A DNA stretch of 64,000 nt from Laccaria trichodermophora (taxonomy: Eukaryota > Basidiomycota > Agaricomycetes > Agaricales > Hydnangiaceae), in assembly GCA_018417955.1 (NCBI GenBank), contig JACTVC010000019.1, positions 620,001 through 684,000 on the forward strand. Reading direction: 5' to 3'. The notes beneath the pieces were generated by a model. That model saw nothing but the letters and a program-made list of their open reading frames with translations. It was not told the DNA's origin and did no database searches. A program made the position numbers and the translations under genes. Shown one piece after another: positions 33,909 to 44,956 of the stretch. Position 1 is the stretch's first letter; each line of letters begins with the position of its first letter.

Positions 33909-36900
33909 CACTTCAGTCACCCACCTTGACCAAGCTATTAGCTAGGAAATCTTGAAAAATTATCCAGGCTAATAGATCCTTTGGCCAGTTATTTTTTTGC
34001 CTCTGGAGAAAAATATATTATTGCATTAGACAAAAATGTTTGACCTTGAATATTGTGACTGGAAATATTTGGGTTGATATATTGTATTGAAAAATATCCT
34101 GGCCATCTGAAAGTGGTCAGAAATATTTGAAGCATGTTAGAGTGGTAGGAAATGTTTGAAGTGTTTCAGACTGGTAGGAAATTTTTTAGCTGTGTGACAC
34201 TGGTGAAAAATGTTTTAGCCATGTCACACTGCTCAAAAATCTTTTAGCCTTGTCACACTGCTCAAAAATGTTTTGACCATGTCACACTGCTAAGAAATTT
34301 TTTAGCCATGTCACACTGCTCAAAAATCTTTTAGCCTTGTCACACTGCTCAAAAATTTCTTAGCCATGTCACATAGGCAAAACATTTCCTGCCAGTGTCA
34401 CGGAGTATCTGGGGTCCTAGTTTCAAAAAAAAAAACTTCAAAAATTTCTACCATTCAAACTTTTATCTTCTGGATTCAACTTTTCTACAAAATTTATCAT
34501 AAAGATCATTTTGGTCCTAAACTTGCCTTTTTACTTTTATATTGTATTTTTATTATACTATATATTGCATTCAACTCTATCTATTGGTATTCAGCTATTT
34601 GTTATATACAGTGACTAGGCAAAAGTCTTGCACCACACAAATAATTCTATATCCTCTCCAAGTTCAATGGAATAGTTACCATATATATATGGTAATATAC
34701 AGATATTCTATATACATCTTTGACATGAATATGAGATCTGGATCTCATGCTCTGCTCCATGTAGGAAAAAGTGAAAAAACCAGGGTTTTGAGAGTTTTAC
34801 AGATACTTCATGTGAGGGTCTGAAAAAATGTGAAGAATTAAGTACTTGCTAACCCAAGTATACAGTACTTTGAATCACATTAATTGGATTAGCAGTTGTT
34901 GAGATATAGGTGTAAGAAAAGGGCTTATTTTGGTCAAATGTGGTGAAATATGGACTATTTGACCAAAACAAGCCCTTTTCTTACATCTATATCTCAACAA
35001 CCACTAATCCAATTGATGTGATTCAAAGTGCTGTATACTTGGGTTAGCAAGTACTTAATTCTTCACATTTTTTCAGACCCTCACATGAAGTATCTGTAAA
35101 ACTCTCAAAACCCTGGTTTTTTCACTTTTTCCTACATGGAGCAGGGCATGAGATCTAGATCTCATATTCATGTCAAAGATGTATATAGGATATCTGTATA
35201 TTACCATATATATATGGTAACTATTCCCTTGAACTTGGAGAGGATATAGAATTATTTGTGTGGTGCAAGACTTTTGCCTAGTCACTGTAGTTATAGCCTC
35301 TGAATTCTGCTCTATCAGATAATAAAGGTTGTTACTGACTGCTCTTATATCGAGTGTATATTAATAACTACCTATAATAGAACAGCCTTACTTACTGAAT
35401 TATTACTGATGTCTATTATTCTTGCAAATTACCAGAAGTAAATATTGGCTGATGTGTGAGCCATATTTCTTCACTGTGGTAGAAGTATGTTCCTGAAGAC
35501 TAGAGAGAGTTTGGGAACTGTCAGATTGACTATGCCAGCTATTTTTTTTTTCACTTTTATAGAGGTATTATATTCCTGAGGACTGCAGAGAGCTCTGAGG
35601 ATTGTCAGTGTCTAAATATGTATAACATGATATAACATGATATGATGTATTCATATCTGTTCTGTTGACCATAATGATATGTTTAATTTCTTTCTGACTA
35701 CCAGTACTTTACTGTGCCCCACCTATTTCTGCAGGAATGGCTAGAATCTCCCAGAATTCTGATCTCTCTATTATAAATACTTGAATTTCCTTCTTTAAAT
35801 ATAGACCTTAGACCTTGACAACAGTACCCAACAATAAGTTCTATTTTTTCTCATTTTTACCACATTTTCTAAATGATTTTCATTTAAAATAGTCAATTTT
35901 CCTCATTTACTATGATTCCAGCTCTGCAACATTATAACCAATAGTGATTACCATCTACTATTTTCTTTAATGTTTCTTGTATTTTTCTGGTTATATTTGC
36001 ATAAATTACCTTATTTGGAAATATGCACAGACTATGTGCACCATACACCAACGTTGTCAATAACAGTTAATAGTATGTCTATTCTTTTTTCTATTTTCTT
36101 TTCTGTTTTTCTAGCTATATTTGTATCATTTACCATATTAGGAAATGTCCACAGACCATGCATATGGTATCTAAATATTGTTAACAATAGTCTATTATTT
36201 TTATCTTTTTCTTCTGATTTTCTGGCTATATTTTCATTCATTACCATATTTGGAAATATGCACAGACCAAGTAAACAATACATCAACATTATCAACAACT
36301 ATTTATATCATGTGAATTTTTGTTCTAATTTTTCTAGCTATATTTGTATTAATTACCATTTTAGGAAATGTGCACAGACCATGTATACAGTTTTTCTCTT
36401 TTTCTTCTAATTTTTTTTGGCTAAATTGAATTTTCTTTCTTATTTTTCTAGCTGTATTTGTATTAAATCATTGTATTAGAAAATGTACACAGACCACATA
36501 TCTATCTCTTTTTTCCCCTTTTTGTCTGACTCTCTGGATATATTTCCATAATAGGAAATGTGCACAGGCCATCAACAACAGTTTATTATTTTTTCTCCTT
36601 TTTTTCTGATAGCAGTGGTGGTATTGTAAGTGCCAAAATCTTTCCTGGAAGGACAGATCACATGACTACATCACATGGTTATATCACATGACCAGATCAT
36701 ATGACTGTTATATGATATGTCACATGACCACATCACATGGCAATGTCACCTGACTATCATATCACATGATTGTGTCACATGATATAGAACATGAACAACT
36801 AAAGGATGAGTTAGATGTTTGTTCGTTATTTGTGCTATCGCTTACATGCCTATCCATGCATGTCCTTGCTCAGTATTTATGACTACTACTGACAAGTATA

Positions 36901-37150
36901 AAAAGGAGTCATGTGACACAATAGCTAAGCAATGGAAAGTAAATAATGGATAAGATCCCATATCTGCCAGCCATTTCCATACTTGTCAGTAGTAGTCACA
37001 TGTGTGAGGGGTCAGGCTATCAGGTATATTCCCTATTCAATGCATCCTACATATGCGTGTCACAGTAGTCACACTTCTTATGCATCTTTTTACATGCATC
37101 TTCTCCATTTCTGCTTGAGTATTGTCTTCATGACTCTTTGTCAAGCTTAG
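33909..37150. repeat. Left arm of 3.24-kb palindrome
   Basis: Pairs with 38461-41702 with no length difference (every pair sums to 75611); open frames in the two arms translate identically. The outer 450 bp has tandem words (tgtcacactgctcaaaaat) spaced about 27 bp. The 36010-36580 stretch repeats aaatgtgcacagacca about every 110 bp. Confidence 0.9.
34619..35287. mobile_element. Tc1/mariner-like foldback MITE (left arm copy)
   Basis: Starts cagtgactaggcaaaagtct and ends in the inverse, flanked by TA on both sides (34617-34618, 35288-35289), the Tc1/mariner target. Almost the whole 669 bp is a palindrome centred near 34953. No transposase. Confidence 0.85.
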
Positions 37151-38460
37151 CAAAGGAATAGAGTGACAAGGTCAGCTGTAGATTGTGACTCTTTTAGGAG
37201 AGCTCATGACTCTCTGTCTTTGTGTGCTCATTATTTTTCCCTTCCCTACATTCTCGCAGGATCCTGCTAAACCTTTCTGCGGCATTCTGGGAAAGGCAAG
37301 TACAGCTACACTTGTGACATTCCAGGGCATAAGTAGCTACTCACTTAGCTTGATTCTGCAAGACTCTTAGATTCAAGACTTCTCACAGGTTTTCACACTG
37401 TAATGCAAACCATCAATTCCTCCTTAGCTTGCCAGACGCTTATATTGTTATCTATGAGAACCTCATAATACTCTGCTACCTTGTAATTAGTTCTTGCAAC
37501 ATGCTTACTCTTCTACCACCACTGCATCTATTGCTTTCAGGTGTGTTATCGTAGTTCACCCTGATAGCCAAGTGGTATTGTGTATAATCAGGTCACTAAC
37601 ATTACTCCAAGAGTACAAGTATCAGCACAGTTTATCAGGGCAGCAGGTCTTATCAGATCTGCAGTGTTATCCCTTCCTGCATCTGTATCTAACCACTTAT
37701 GGATTTCCCAAGAGGTAGCAGGGGTTACAGTGCTTTGCACTGCTGTTTGTATGTATTGTATTGTGACCCACAAATCGGGAAGTAAGAGACCAGCTACATC
37801 CACCAATGCCTGCAATGTCTAGTGCTGATAGATGTTGCTCATCATGGCAAACAATGATCTGTGAGGCACCATGAGAGTTGGGTTTGAGAGATTCAAAATG
37901 CCCAAAGCACTTACATCTTAGCCTGATGCATGACAATCTGTCATGAAGATACAAAATCAAATATGATTTTTGTGATTTCGGTGTTCAAATGGGAATGCAA
38001 AGCATTGTGGCTTTGGATTTCTAGAGCAATCCCAAATCTTGCTAAAATATGCCTACATCTAGTCTCTTTCCCTCATTGTTCCTCTTTTTGGACTGAGCTG
38101 CAAGCTCAGTCACAGCTCAGATTTTTACCAGAATAAAATCAGAAAAGAATAGGGAGAGTGGTGATGACAGGGTACTGTTCACATGGTCTGTGCACATTTC
38201 CTAATATAGTAATTAATAAAAATATAGCCAAAGATAAGAAAAATAAGAAAAGAAATTTACATGATATAAATGGTTGTTGATAATGTTGATGTGCTATTTA
38301 CTTGGTCTGTGCATATTTCCAAATATGGTAATTAGTAAAAATATAGCCATGAAATCAGAAAAGAAAAGGGAAAAATATGTGACTCTAGCTGATATAGTTT
38401 CATCTCATATGCATATGATAAATGCATCATATAGTTGTTTATGTTGTATATCATGTGATA
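37151..38460. other. Centre of the inner palindrome
   Basis: The 1,310-bp non-palindromic core. Contains two further copies of the ggtctgtgca-atttcc word (38179, 38300) found in the arms, so it derives from the same repeat family. No convincing gene. Confidence 0.6.
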
Positions 38461-41400
38461 CTAAGCTTGACAAAGAGTCATGAAGACAATACTCAAGCAG
38501 AAATGGAGAAGATGCATGTAAAAAGATGCATAAGAAGTGTGACTACTGTGACACGCATATGTAGGATGCATTGAATAGGGAATATACCTGATAGCCTGAC
38601 CCCTCACACATGTGACTACTACTGACAAGTATGGAAATGGCTGGCAGATATGGGATCTTATCCATTATTTACTTTCCATTGCTTAGCTATTGTGTCACAT
38701 GACTCCTTTTTATACTTGTCAGTAGTAGTCATAAATACTGAGCAAGGACATGCATGGATAGGCATGTAAGCGATAGCACAAATAACGAACAAACATCTAA
38801 CTCATCCTTTAGTTGTTCATGTTCTATATCATGTGACACAATCATGTGATATGATAGTCAGGTGACATTGCCATGTGATGTGGTCATGTGACATATCATA
38901 TAACAGTCATATGATCTGGTCATGTGATATAACCATGTGATGTAGTCATGTGATCTGTCCTTCCAGGAAAGATTTTGGCACTTACAATACCACCACTGCT
39001 ATCAGAAAAAAAGGAGAAAAAATAATAAACTGTTGTTGATGGCCTGTGCACATTTCCTATTATGGAAATATATCCAGAGAGTCAGACAAAAAGGGGAAAA
39101 AAGAGATAGATATGTGGTCTGTGTACATTTTCTAATACAATGATTTAATACAAATACAGCTAGAAAAATAAGAAAGAAAATTCAATTTAGCCAAAAAAAA
39201 TTAGAAGAAAAAGAGAAAAACTGTATACATGGTCTGTGCACATTTCCTAAAATGGTAATTAATACAAATATAGCTAGAAAAATTAGAACAAAAATTCACA
39301 TGATATAAATAGTTGTTGATAATGTTGATGTATTGTTTACTTGGTCTGTGCATATTTCCAAATATGGTAATGAATGAAAATATAGCCAGAAAATCAGAAG
39401 AAAAAGATAAAAATAATAGACTATTGTTAACAATATTTAGATACCATATGCATGGTCTGTGGACATTTCCTAATATGGTAAATGATACAAATATAGCTAG
39501 AAAAACAGAAAAGAAAATAGAAAAAAGAATAGACATACTATTAACTGTTATTGACAACGTTGGTGTATGGTGCACATAGTCTGTGCATATTTCCAAATAA
39601 GGTAATTTATGCAAATATAACCAGAAAAATACAAGAAACATTAAAGAAAATAGTAGATGGTAATCACTATTGGTTATAATGTTGCAGAGCTGGAATCATA
39701 GTAAATGAGGAAAATTGACTATTTTAAATGAAAATCATTTAGAAAATGTGGTAAAAATGAGAAAAAATAGAACTTATTGTTGGGTACTGTTGTCAAGGTC
39801 TAAGGTCTATATTTAAAGAAGGAAATTCAAGTATTTATAATAGAGAGATCAGAATTCTGGGAGATTCTAGCCATTCCTGCAGAAATAGGTGGGGCACAGT
39901 AAAGTACTGGTAGTCAGAAAGAAATTAAACATATCATTATGGTCAACAGAACAGATATGAATACATCATATCATGTTATATCATGTTATACATATTTAGA
40001 CACTGACAATCCTCAGAGCTCTCTGCAGTCCTCAGGAATATAATACCTCTATAAAAGTGAAAAAAAAAATAGCTGGCATAGTCAATCTGACAGTTCCCAA
40101 ACTCTCTCTAGTCTTCAGGAACATACTTCTACCACAGTGAAGAAATATGGCTCACACATCAGCCAATATTTACTTCTGGTAATTTGCAAGAATAATAGAC
40201 ATCAGTAATAATTCAGTAAGTAAGGCTGTTCTATTATAGGTAGTTATTAATATACACTCGATATAAGAGCAGTCAGTAACAACCTTTATTATCTGATAGA
40301 GCAGAATTCAGAGGCTATAACTACAGTGACTAGGCAAAAGTCTTGCACCACACAAATAATTCTATATCCTCTCCAAGTTCAAGGGAATAGTTACCATATA
40401 TATATGGTAATATACAGATATCCTATATACATCTTTGACATGAATATGAGATCTAGATCTCATGCCCTGCTCCATGTAGGAAAAAGTGAAAAAACCAGGG
40501 TTTTGAGAGTTTTACAGATACTTCATGTGAGGGTCTGAAAAAATGTGAAGAATTAAGTACTTGCTAACCCAAGTATACAGCACTTTGAATCACATCAATT
40601 GGATTAGTGGTTGTTGAGATATAGATGTAAGAAAAGGGCTTGTTTTGGTCAAATAGTCCATATTTCACCACATTTGACCAAAATAAGCCCTTTTCTTACA
40701 CCTATATCTCAACAACTGCTAATCCAATTAATGTGATTCAAAGTACTGTATACTTGGGTTAGCAAGTACTTAATTCTTCACATTTTTTCAGACCCTCACA
40801 TGAAGTATCTGTAAAACTCTCAAAACCCTGGTTTTTTCACTTTTTCCTACATGGAGCAGAGCATGAGATCCAGATCTCATATTCATGTCAAAGATGTATA
40901 TAGAATATCTGTATATTACCATATATATATGGTAACTATTCCATTGAACTTGGAGAGGATATAGAATTATTTGTGTGGTGCAAGACTTTTGCCTAGTCAC
41001 TGTATATAACAAATAGCTGAATACCAATAGATAGAGTTGAATGCAATATATAGTATAATAAAAATACAATATAAAAGTAAAAAGGCAAGTTTAGGACCAA
41101 AATGATCTTTATGATAAATTTTGTAGAAAAGTTGAATCCAGAAGATAAAAGTTTGAATGGTAGAAATTTTTGAAGTTTTTTTTTTTGAAACTAGGACCCC
41201 AGATACTCCGTGACACTGGCAGGAAATGTTTTGCCTATGTGACATGGCTAAGAAATTTTTGAGCAGTGTGACAAGGCTAAAAGATTTTTGAGCAGTGTGA
41301 CATGGCTAAAAAATTTCTTAGCAGTGTGACATGGTCAAAACATTTTTGAGCAGTGTGACAAGGCTAAAAGATTTTTGAGCAGTGTGACATGGCTAAAACA

Positions 41401-41702
41401 TTTTTCACCAGTGTCACACAGCTAAAAAATTTCCTACCAGTCTGAAACACTTCAAACATTTCCTACCACTCTAACATGCTTCAAATATTTCTGACCACTT
41501 TCAGATGGCCAGGATATTTTTCAATACAATATATCAACCCAAATATTTCCAGTCACAATATTCAAGGTCAAACATTTTTGTCTAATGCAATAATATATTT
41601 TTCTCCAGAGGCAAAAAAATAACTGGCCAAAGGATCTATTAGCCTGGATAATTTTTCAAGATTTCCTAGCTAATAGCTTGGTCAAGGTGGGTGACTGAAG
41701 TG
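38461..41702. repeat. Right arm of 3.24-kb palindrome
   Basis: Exact-length inverse of 33909-37150; every site I compared was the same. Confidence 0.9.
40324..40992. mobile_element. Tc1/mariner-like foldback MITE (right arm copy)
   Basis: Mirror copy of 34619-35287 carried in the right arm of the large palindrome, with the same internal differences between its own two halves. Confidence 0.85.
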
Positions 41703-43409
41703 TCATAGCCTCCAACTCTCCACATAACTCATTGTATTTTTTTGCAAGCTGTTGAATACCAGGTTCCTTCCGCTTGATTTGAGACACTGAGTGGTCCTGT
41801 AGCTTCTTATCTGCATTATGTCATTAGTGAGGTATAATACTGATATCAGTATTTATAGCCTACCATTGGTATTTGTTTTACGGTAAGCTCTTTCCAATCC
41901 ATCAAGTTCAAATTTTCGCTGCTGAAGTCTGGTTCTCAACCTCTTTTTTAAGGCGAAGGCATTTATCCGGACTTTTAAGAATTTGTTTCCCAGCAGCCGA
42001 TCAAGCCGGAGTCGGCCATCTGTTCCCAGCATTCCACATTTACTTTTGTAGGCTCTCTCTAGTTTGTTGCATTTCTCTTTGAGTTCAGCAAGTGTCACTC
42101 TAACTTCAGAGACATCCCACTCATCTTCATACCGCCCAGACTGAATCATACCCTCAAACTTGTATATCTCTTTATTGCACAAATCTGTATCCTCTTTCAA
42201 TTGCATAATCTCTTCAATGAGTTTATCTGCCAGATTCTTGGATTGACGGGGCATTGGCTTAGTCTGTGCAACCAGTTGAGCAGCCCATTCCTCTCTTAGA
42301 ATATCTTCAGTGATATTTAAATCTGCTAGCTCATCTAAAACACCAAGAGCTTCTGACTTGCGTGTATTCATGGAAACCCATTTACGTCTGAGCCAATCTC
42401 CAAGATTCAATAGTGACTTCTTATCCAAATGCTTCACTTGAGTATCCAAGGTATAGAGACGGTTATAGTATCCAGTAACTCTCAGTGATGGGATGAGCAG
42501 TTTAATTGAGCTCCAAAAGCGCTCACAGCCCTCACCATCTGTAAGTCCAAAGCCTATACATTTTCTTGGGTGATAAATGAGCTGGCAAGCCCATTGATGG
42601 CCATAAGCATGAAAAACTGATATAGCCCAGATGAGTCTATCATGAAAGTCTTTCAGAAAGCCCCATTTAATACAACTACGATGAAGCTGACAGCCAATAT
42701 CATAGAGCACACCACTCTAGCAGTCGAGGGTAAATGGTTGAACAAACGTTCTAGAAGAACTAGAGCATAGTGTTGCTTCTCTCCTGCAGAAGTCATGTTT
42801 ACCAGCCATAAGACACAATCATGTCGACACAGAAGAGCCATAAGTCCAGTATCAGAAAAGAACTGAGTGCTAGCTTTTACTCGTTTTTCATCTGCAGCAG
42901 TAAAAGAGTCACCACACATGTTCAGCACAGAGTTTGGAACTTTGAGTCCAGGCTCACACAAGTCAGGATTTTCATCCTTCTGAGGCTGTAAAGGAGTATC
43001 TTGTGACTTTTTACCTTTTGAACCAGACTTGGGCTCTGGGCGGATTTCATTGACTATATCCTCCATGGCCTTGACATCTTCTGAAGAGATGAATGCTGTA
43101 TCTGGGTGCTTCCGAGGGGCAGGTGGCTCTTTACCCTGAGCCTTGCGCGACTTTTGCTTGAAACAAGCATCCAAGCATACAATGAAATCAACCCTTACAA
43201 CAAAAAAAGTTAAAATCACAATAATAGTGTTGGCCAAAAACTCCACATACAAATCATTAGGCTTTGACCAATCTTTTCCACCAAAGCACAAAGGACACCG
43301 TCCTCTCAGATAATCACTTGGTCTTTCCAAGTTTGGTGCAGCAGCATGCATATCCTCATCTAAACAATTGCTCCAGTACATTCCTTTCACTGGACAAAAA
43401 ACCACATAC

Positions 43410-43830
43410 CAATTTCAATATTATCTTCTGAAAAAAATGTGAAAAGAATTAGACATGAAATGTTTTCTGAACCCAAAGAAGACAAAAAAACACCTTGATC
43501 AATATTATCTGTGTTACACAAAAAAAGAATTAGCATGAGAACTTTTCACTTAAAAGAAAAATAAATACCATCAGCCATTTCAACATTTTCATCTGCAAAA
43601 AAGTTTCATTGTAAACTGAAAGATTTCTTCTCTCAAATGCAACAAATCAAACCTTCTTCCATTCCAACATTCTTATCTGTTTAAAAAAAGTTAGAATTAC
43701 ACAAATCTTTCTGATTAAAAAAAAAAAACCTTGGTCCATTTCGTCATCTATGAAAAAATGTTTGAGTTGCAGCAGAAATATATCTTGACTGAGTGAGAAA
43801 AAGAAATACCTTGCTCAATATCATGGTCTT
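43410..43830 (-). other. Microexon array in the KDZ transposase gene
   Basis: Minus-strand candidate exons 43810-43830 (21 nt), 43730-43747 (18), 43653-43676 (24), 43569-43592 (24), 43494-43508 (15) and 43410-43427 (18). Each is bounded by AG and GT, each is a multiple of three, all are in the same phase. They spell acidic blocks (EDHDIEQ, DDEMDQ, DKNVGMEE, DENVEMAD, DNIDQ, EDNIEI). Introns between them are about 60-80 bp. Confidence 0.7.
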
Positions 43831-44956
43831 CTGTTTGAAAAGTTTTTAGTTCCAAGAAACATTGTCGTAGGCAAGAAATACCTGAAACTTTGATTGAACT
43901 TCTCATATCATCCAGATAATTGTTGACAAGAAGGTTCTTCTTATCAATCAAAGTTGCATACCACTGCATAGCACTTTCAAAACGACGACGCAAACTGTTC
44001 TAAAGTAAAAGAACTTTTGAGCAAGGAAAAAACATTGATAGAAAACAAATAAAACATACCCGAGTTGTTAACTTGTATCTTCTGTTTCCAAGAAAGGTCT
44101 CCAAGGTTTCACACCAAGCTGTAGTATTTGGAGCTGCATTTACAAACAGCTCATTTACAAACTCAAGCATATTCAAGTCCACTGCAAGAGATGGATTAAC
44201 TGGTGCACATGGAAAGAACCCTAGCTCAAGGAGTTGAAGTGCTGGGGAAGTGCAATTGCAGAGGGAAAGAATCTCAATACCTGCCAAAATTATGAGTGAC
44301 TTCTCAAAATATACTAGAACACATACGCTCAAAGAAAATGCATGCAACATTCAATTGTCTGCCTGACCCACAACCAGCACATCCCCTTCGAGAACGCACT
44401 TGTGCCATATCTCGCAAAGAGTCTGTTTCATGTAGAAGTTTGACATATGGCTCCATTAGACTGGGAAGAACCTCAGTTTCCCATCGCTGAAATTGTTTCT
44501 GCTTTTTTCCTGGTAGCTGGACAGTATCACCTTCATTTTCAAAGGTAAGAGTTGTTGCCAGTGGCTGAAAAGGGTCTGCTTTCTTGGAAACCCCAGGCTT
44601 AAAGGGCTGGACAAAATGTCCAGCTGGTGTGTACAGATTTCCTTTAACAGCTTTATGAGCCTTCAAGGATTTGGGTGCAGTGTTTACAGGAAAAAGGCCA
44701 GCATTTTCTGGTGGCAAAGACTTAGCTGGTTTTTTCTTGTACATGGACATGATGACTTGGCTGAGTGAAGGACACACAAAGAAGGGGGGAAGGAAGCAGA
44801 ATGTCGATCACAGACAAGGGACTCTTATCTGACCCCCATACTTTCCTAAAACAGACACAAGTTCACATGTATATTAAAAAAAGAAAGGTACCAAAATAAA
44901 CACGCAAGCTATAAACACCGACAAGACAAAAGAAACTGAGATGATGAAGTTGGCAA

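Larger units (their letters stand above)
33909..41702. mobile_element. Inner KDZ-type non-autonomous foldback element, 7.8 kb
   Basis: Ends cacttcagtcacccaccttg and its inverse; flanked by the 7-bp duplication tcatagc (33902-33908 and 41703-41709). It consists of two inverted arms of exactly 3,242 bp (33909-37150, 38461-41702) around a 1,310-bp centre. No transposase or other gene. The shared tips with the outer element imply it is moved by the same KDZ transposase, whose gene it has destroyed here. Confidence 0.9.
33255..44750 (-). pseudogene. KDZ transposase gene, split by a 7.8-kb insertion
   Basis: Start ATG 44750 (MSMYKKKPAKS). Exons: 44327-44750, 44060-44280, 43882-43999, five or six microexons (43810-43427), 43251-43389, 41864-43193, then 41703-41810 continuing at 33255-33908. 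The N-terminal region has Cys clusters (RRGCAGCGSGRQLNVACIFF; CNCTSPALQLLELGFFPCAP). The KDZ core follows: CPLCFGG, FIVCLDACFKQK, NMCGDSFTAADEKR, LLCRHDCVLWLVNM, YDIGCQLHRSC and GFGLTDGEGCERFWS. An acidic C-terminal tail ends in TGA 33255. Two lesions: an extra TG near 42709-42713 shifts the frame before YDIGCQ, and the inner element sits in codons for GELEAM|IKKK with a 7-bp duplication. Probably inactive as it stands. Confidence 0.85.

Noticed and set aside
34200..34420. Regularly spaced short repeats that might suggest a CRISPR-like array
   Set aside because: They are subterminal tandem words of a KDZ-type element in a eukaryotic genome; spacers are not unique sequences and units drift.
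35970..36410. 146-residue hydrophobic ORF, present identically in both palindrome arms
   Set aside because: It is produced by the AT-rich iterated GTGCACAGACCA-type repeat; the pattern repeats within the ORF itself and no start context, intron or family supports it.
32619..41702. CACTA (EnSpm) superfamily for the elements with CACTTC tips
   Set aside because: The tips start CACT, but the encoded transposase is KDZ and the inner element has a 7-bp, not 3-bp, duplication.
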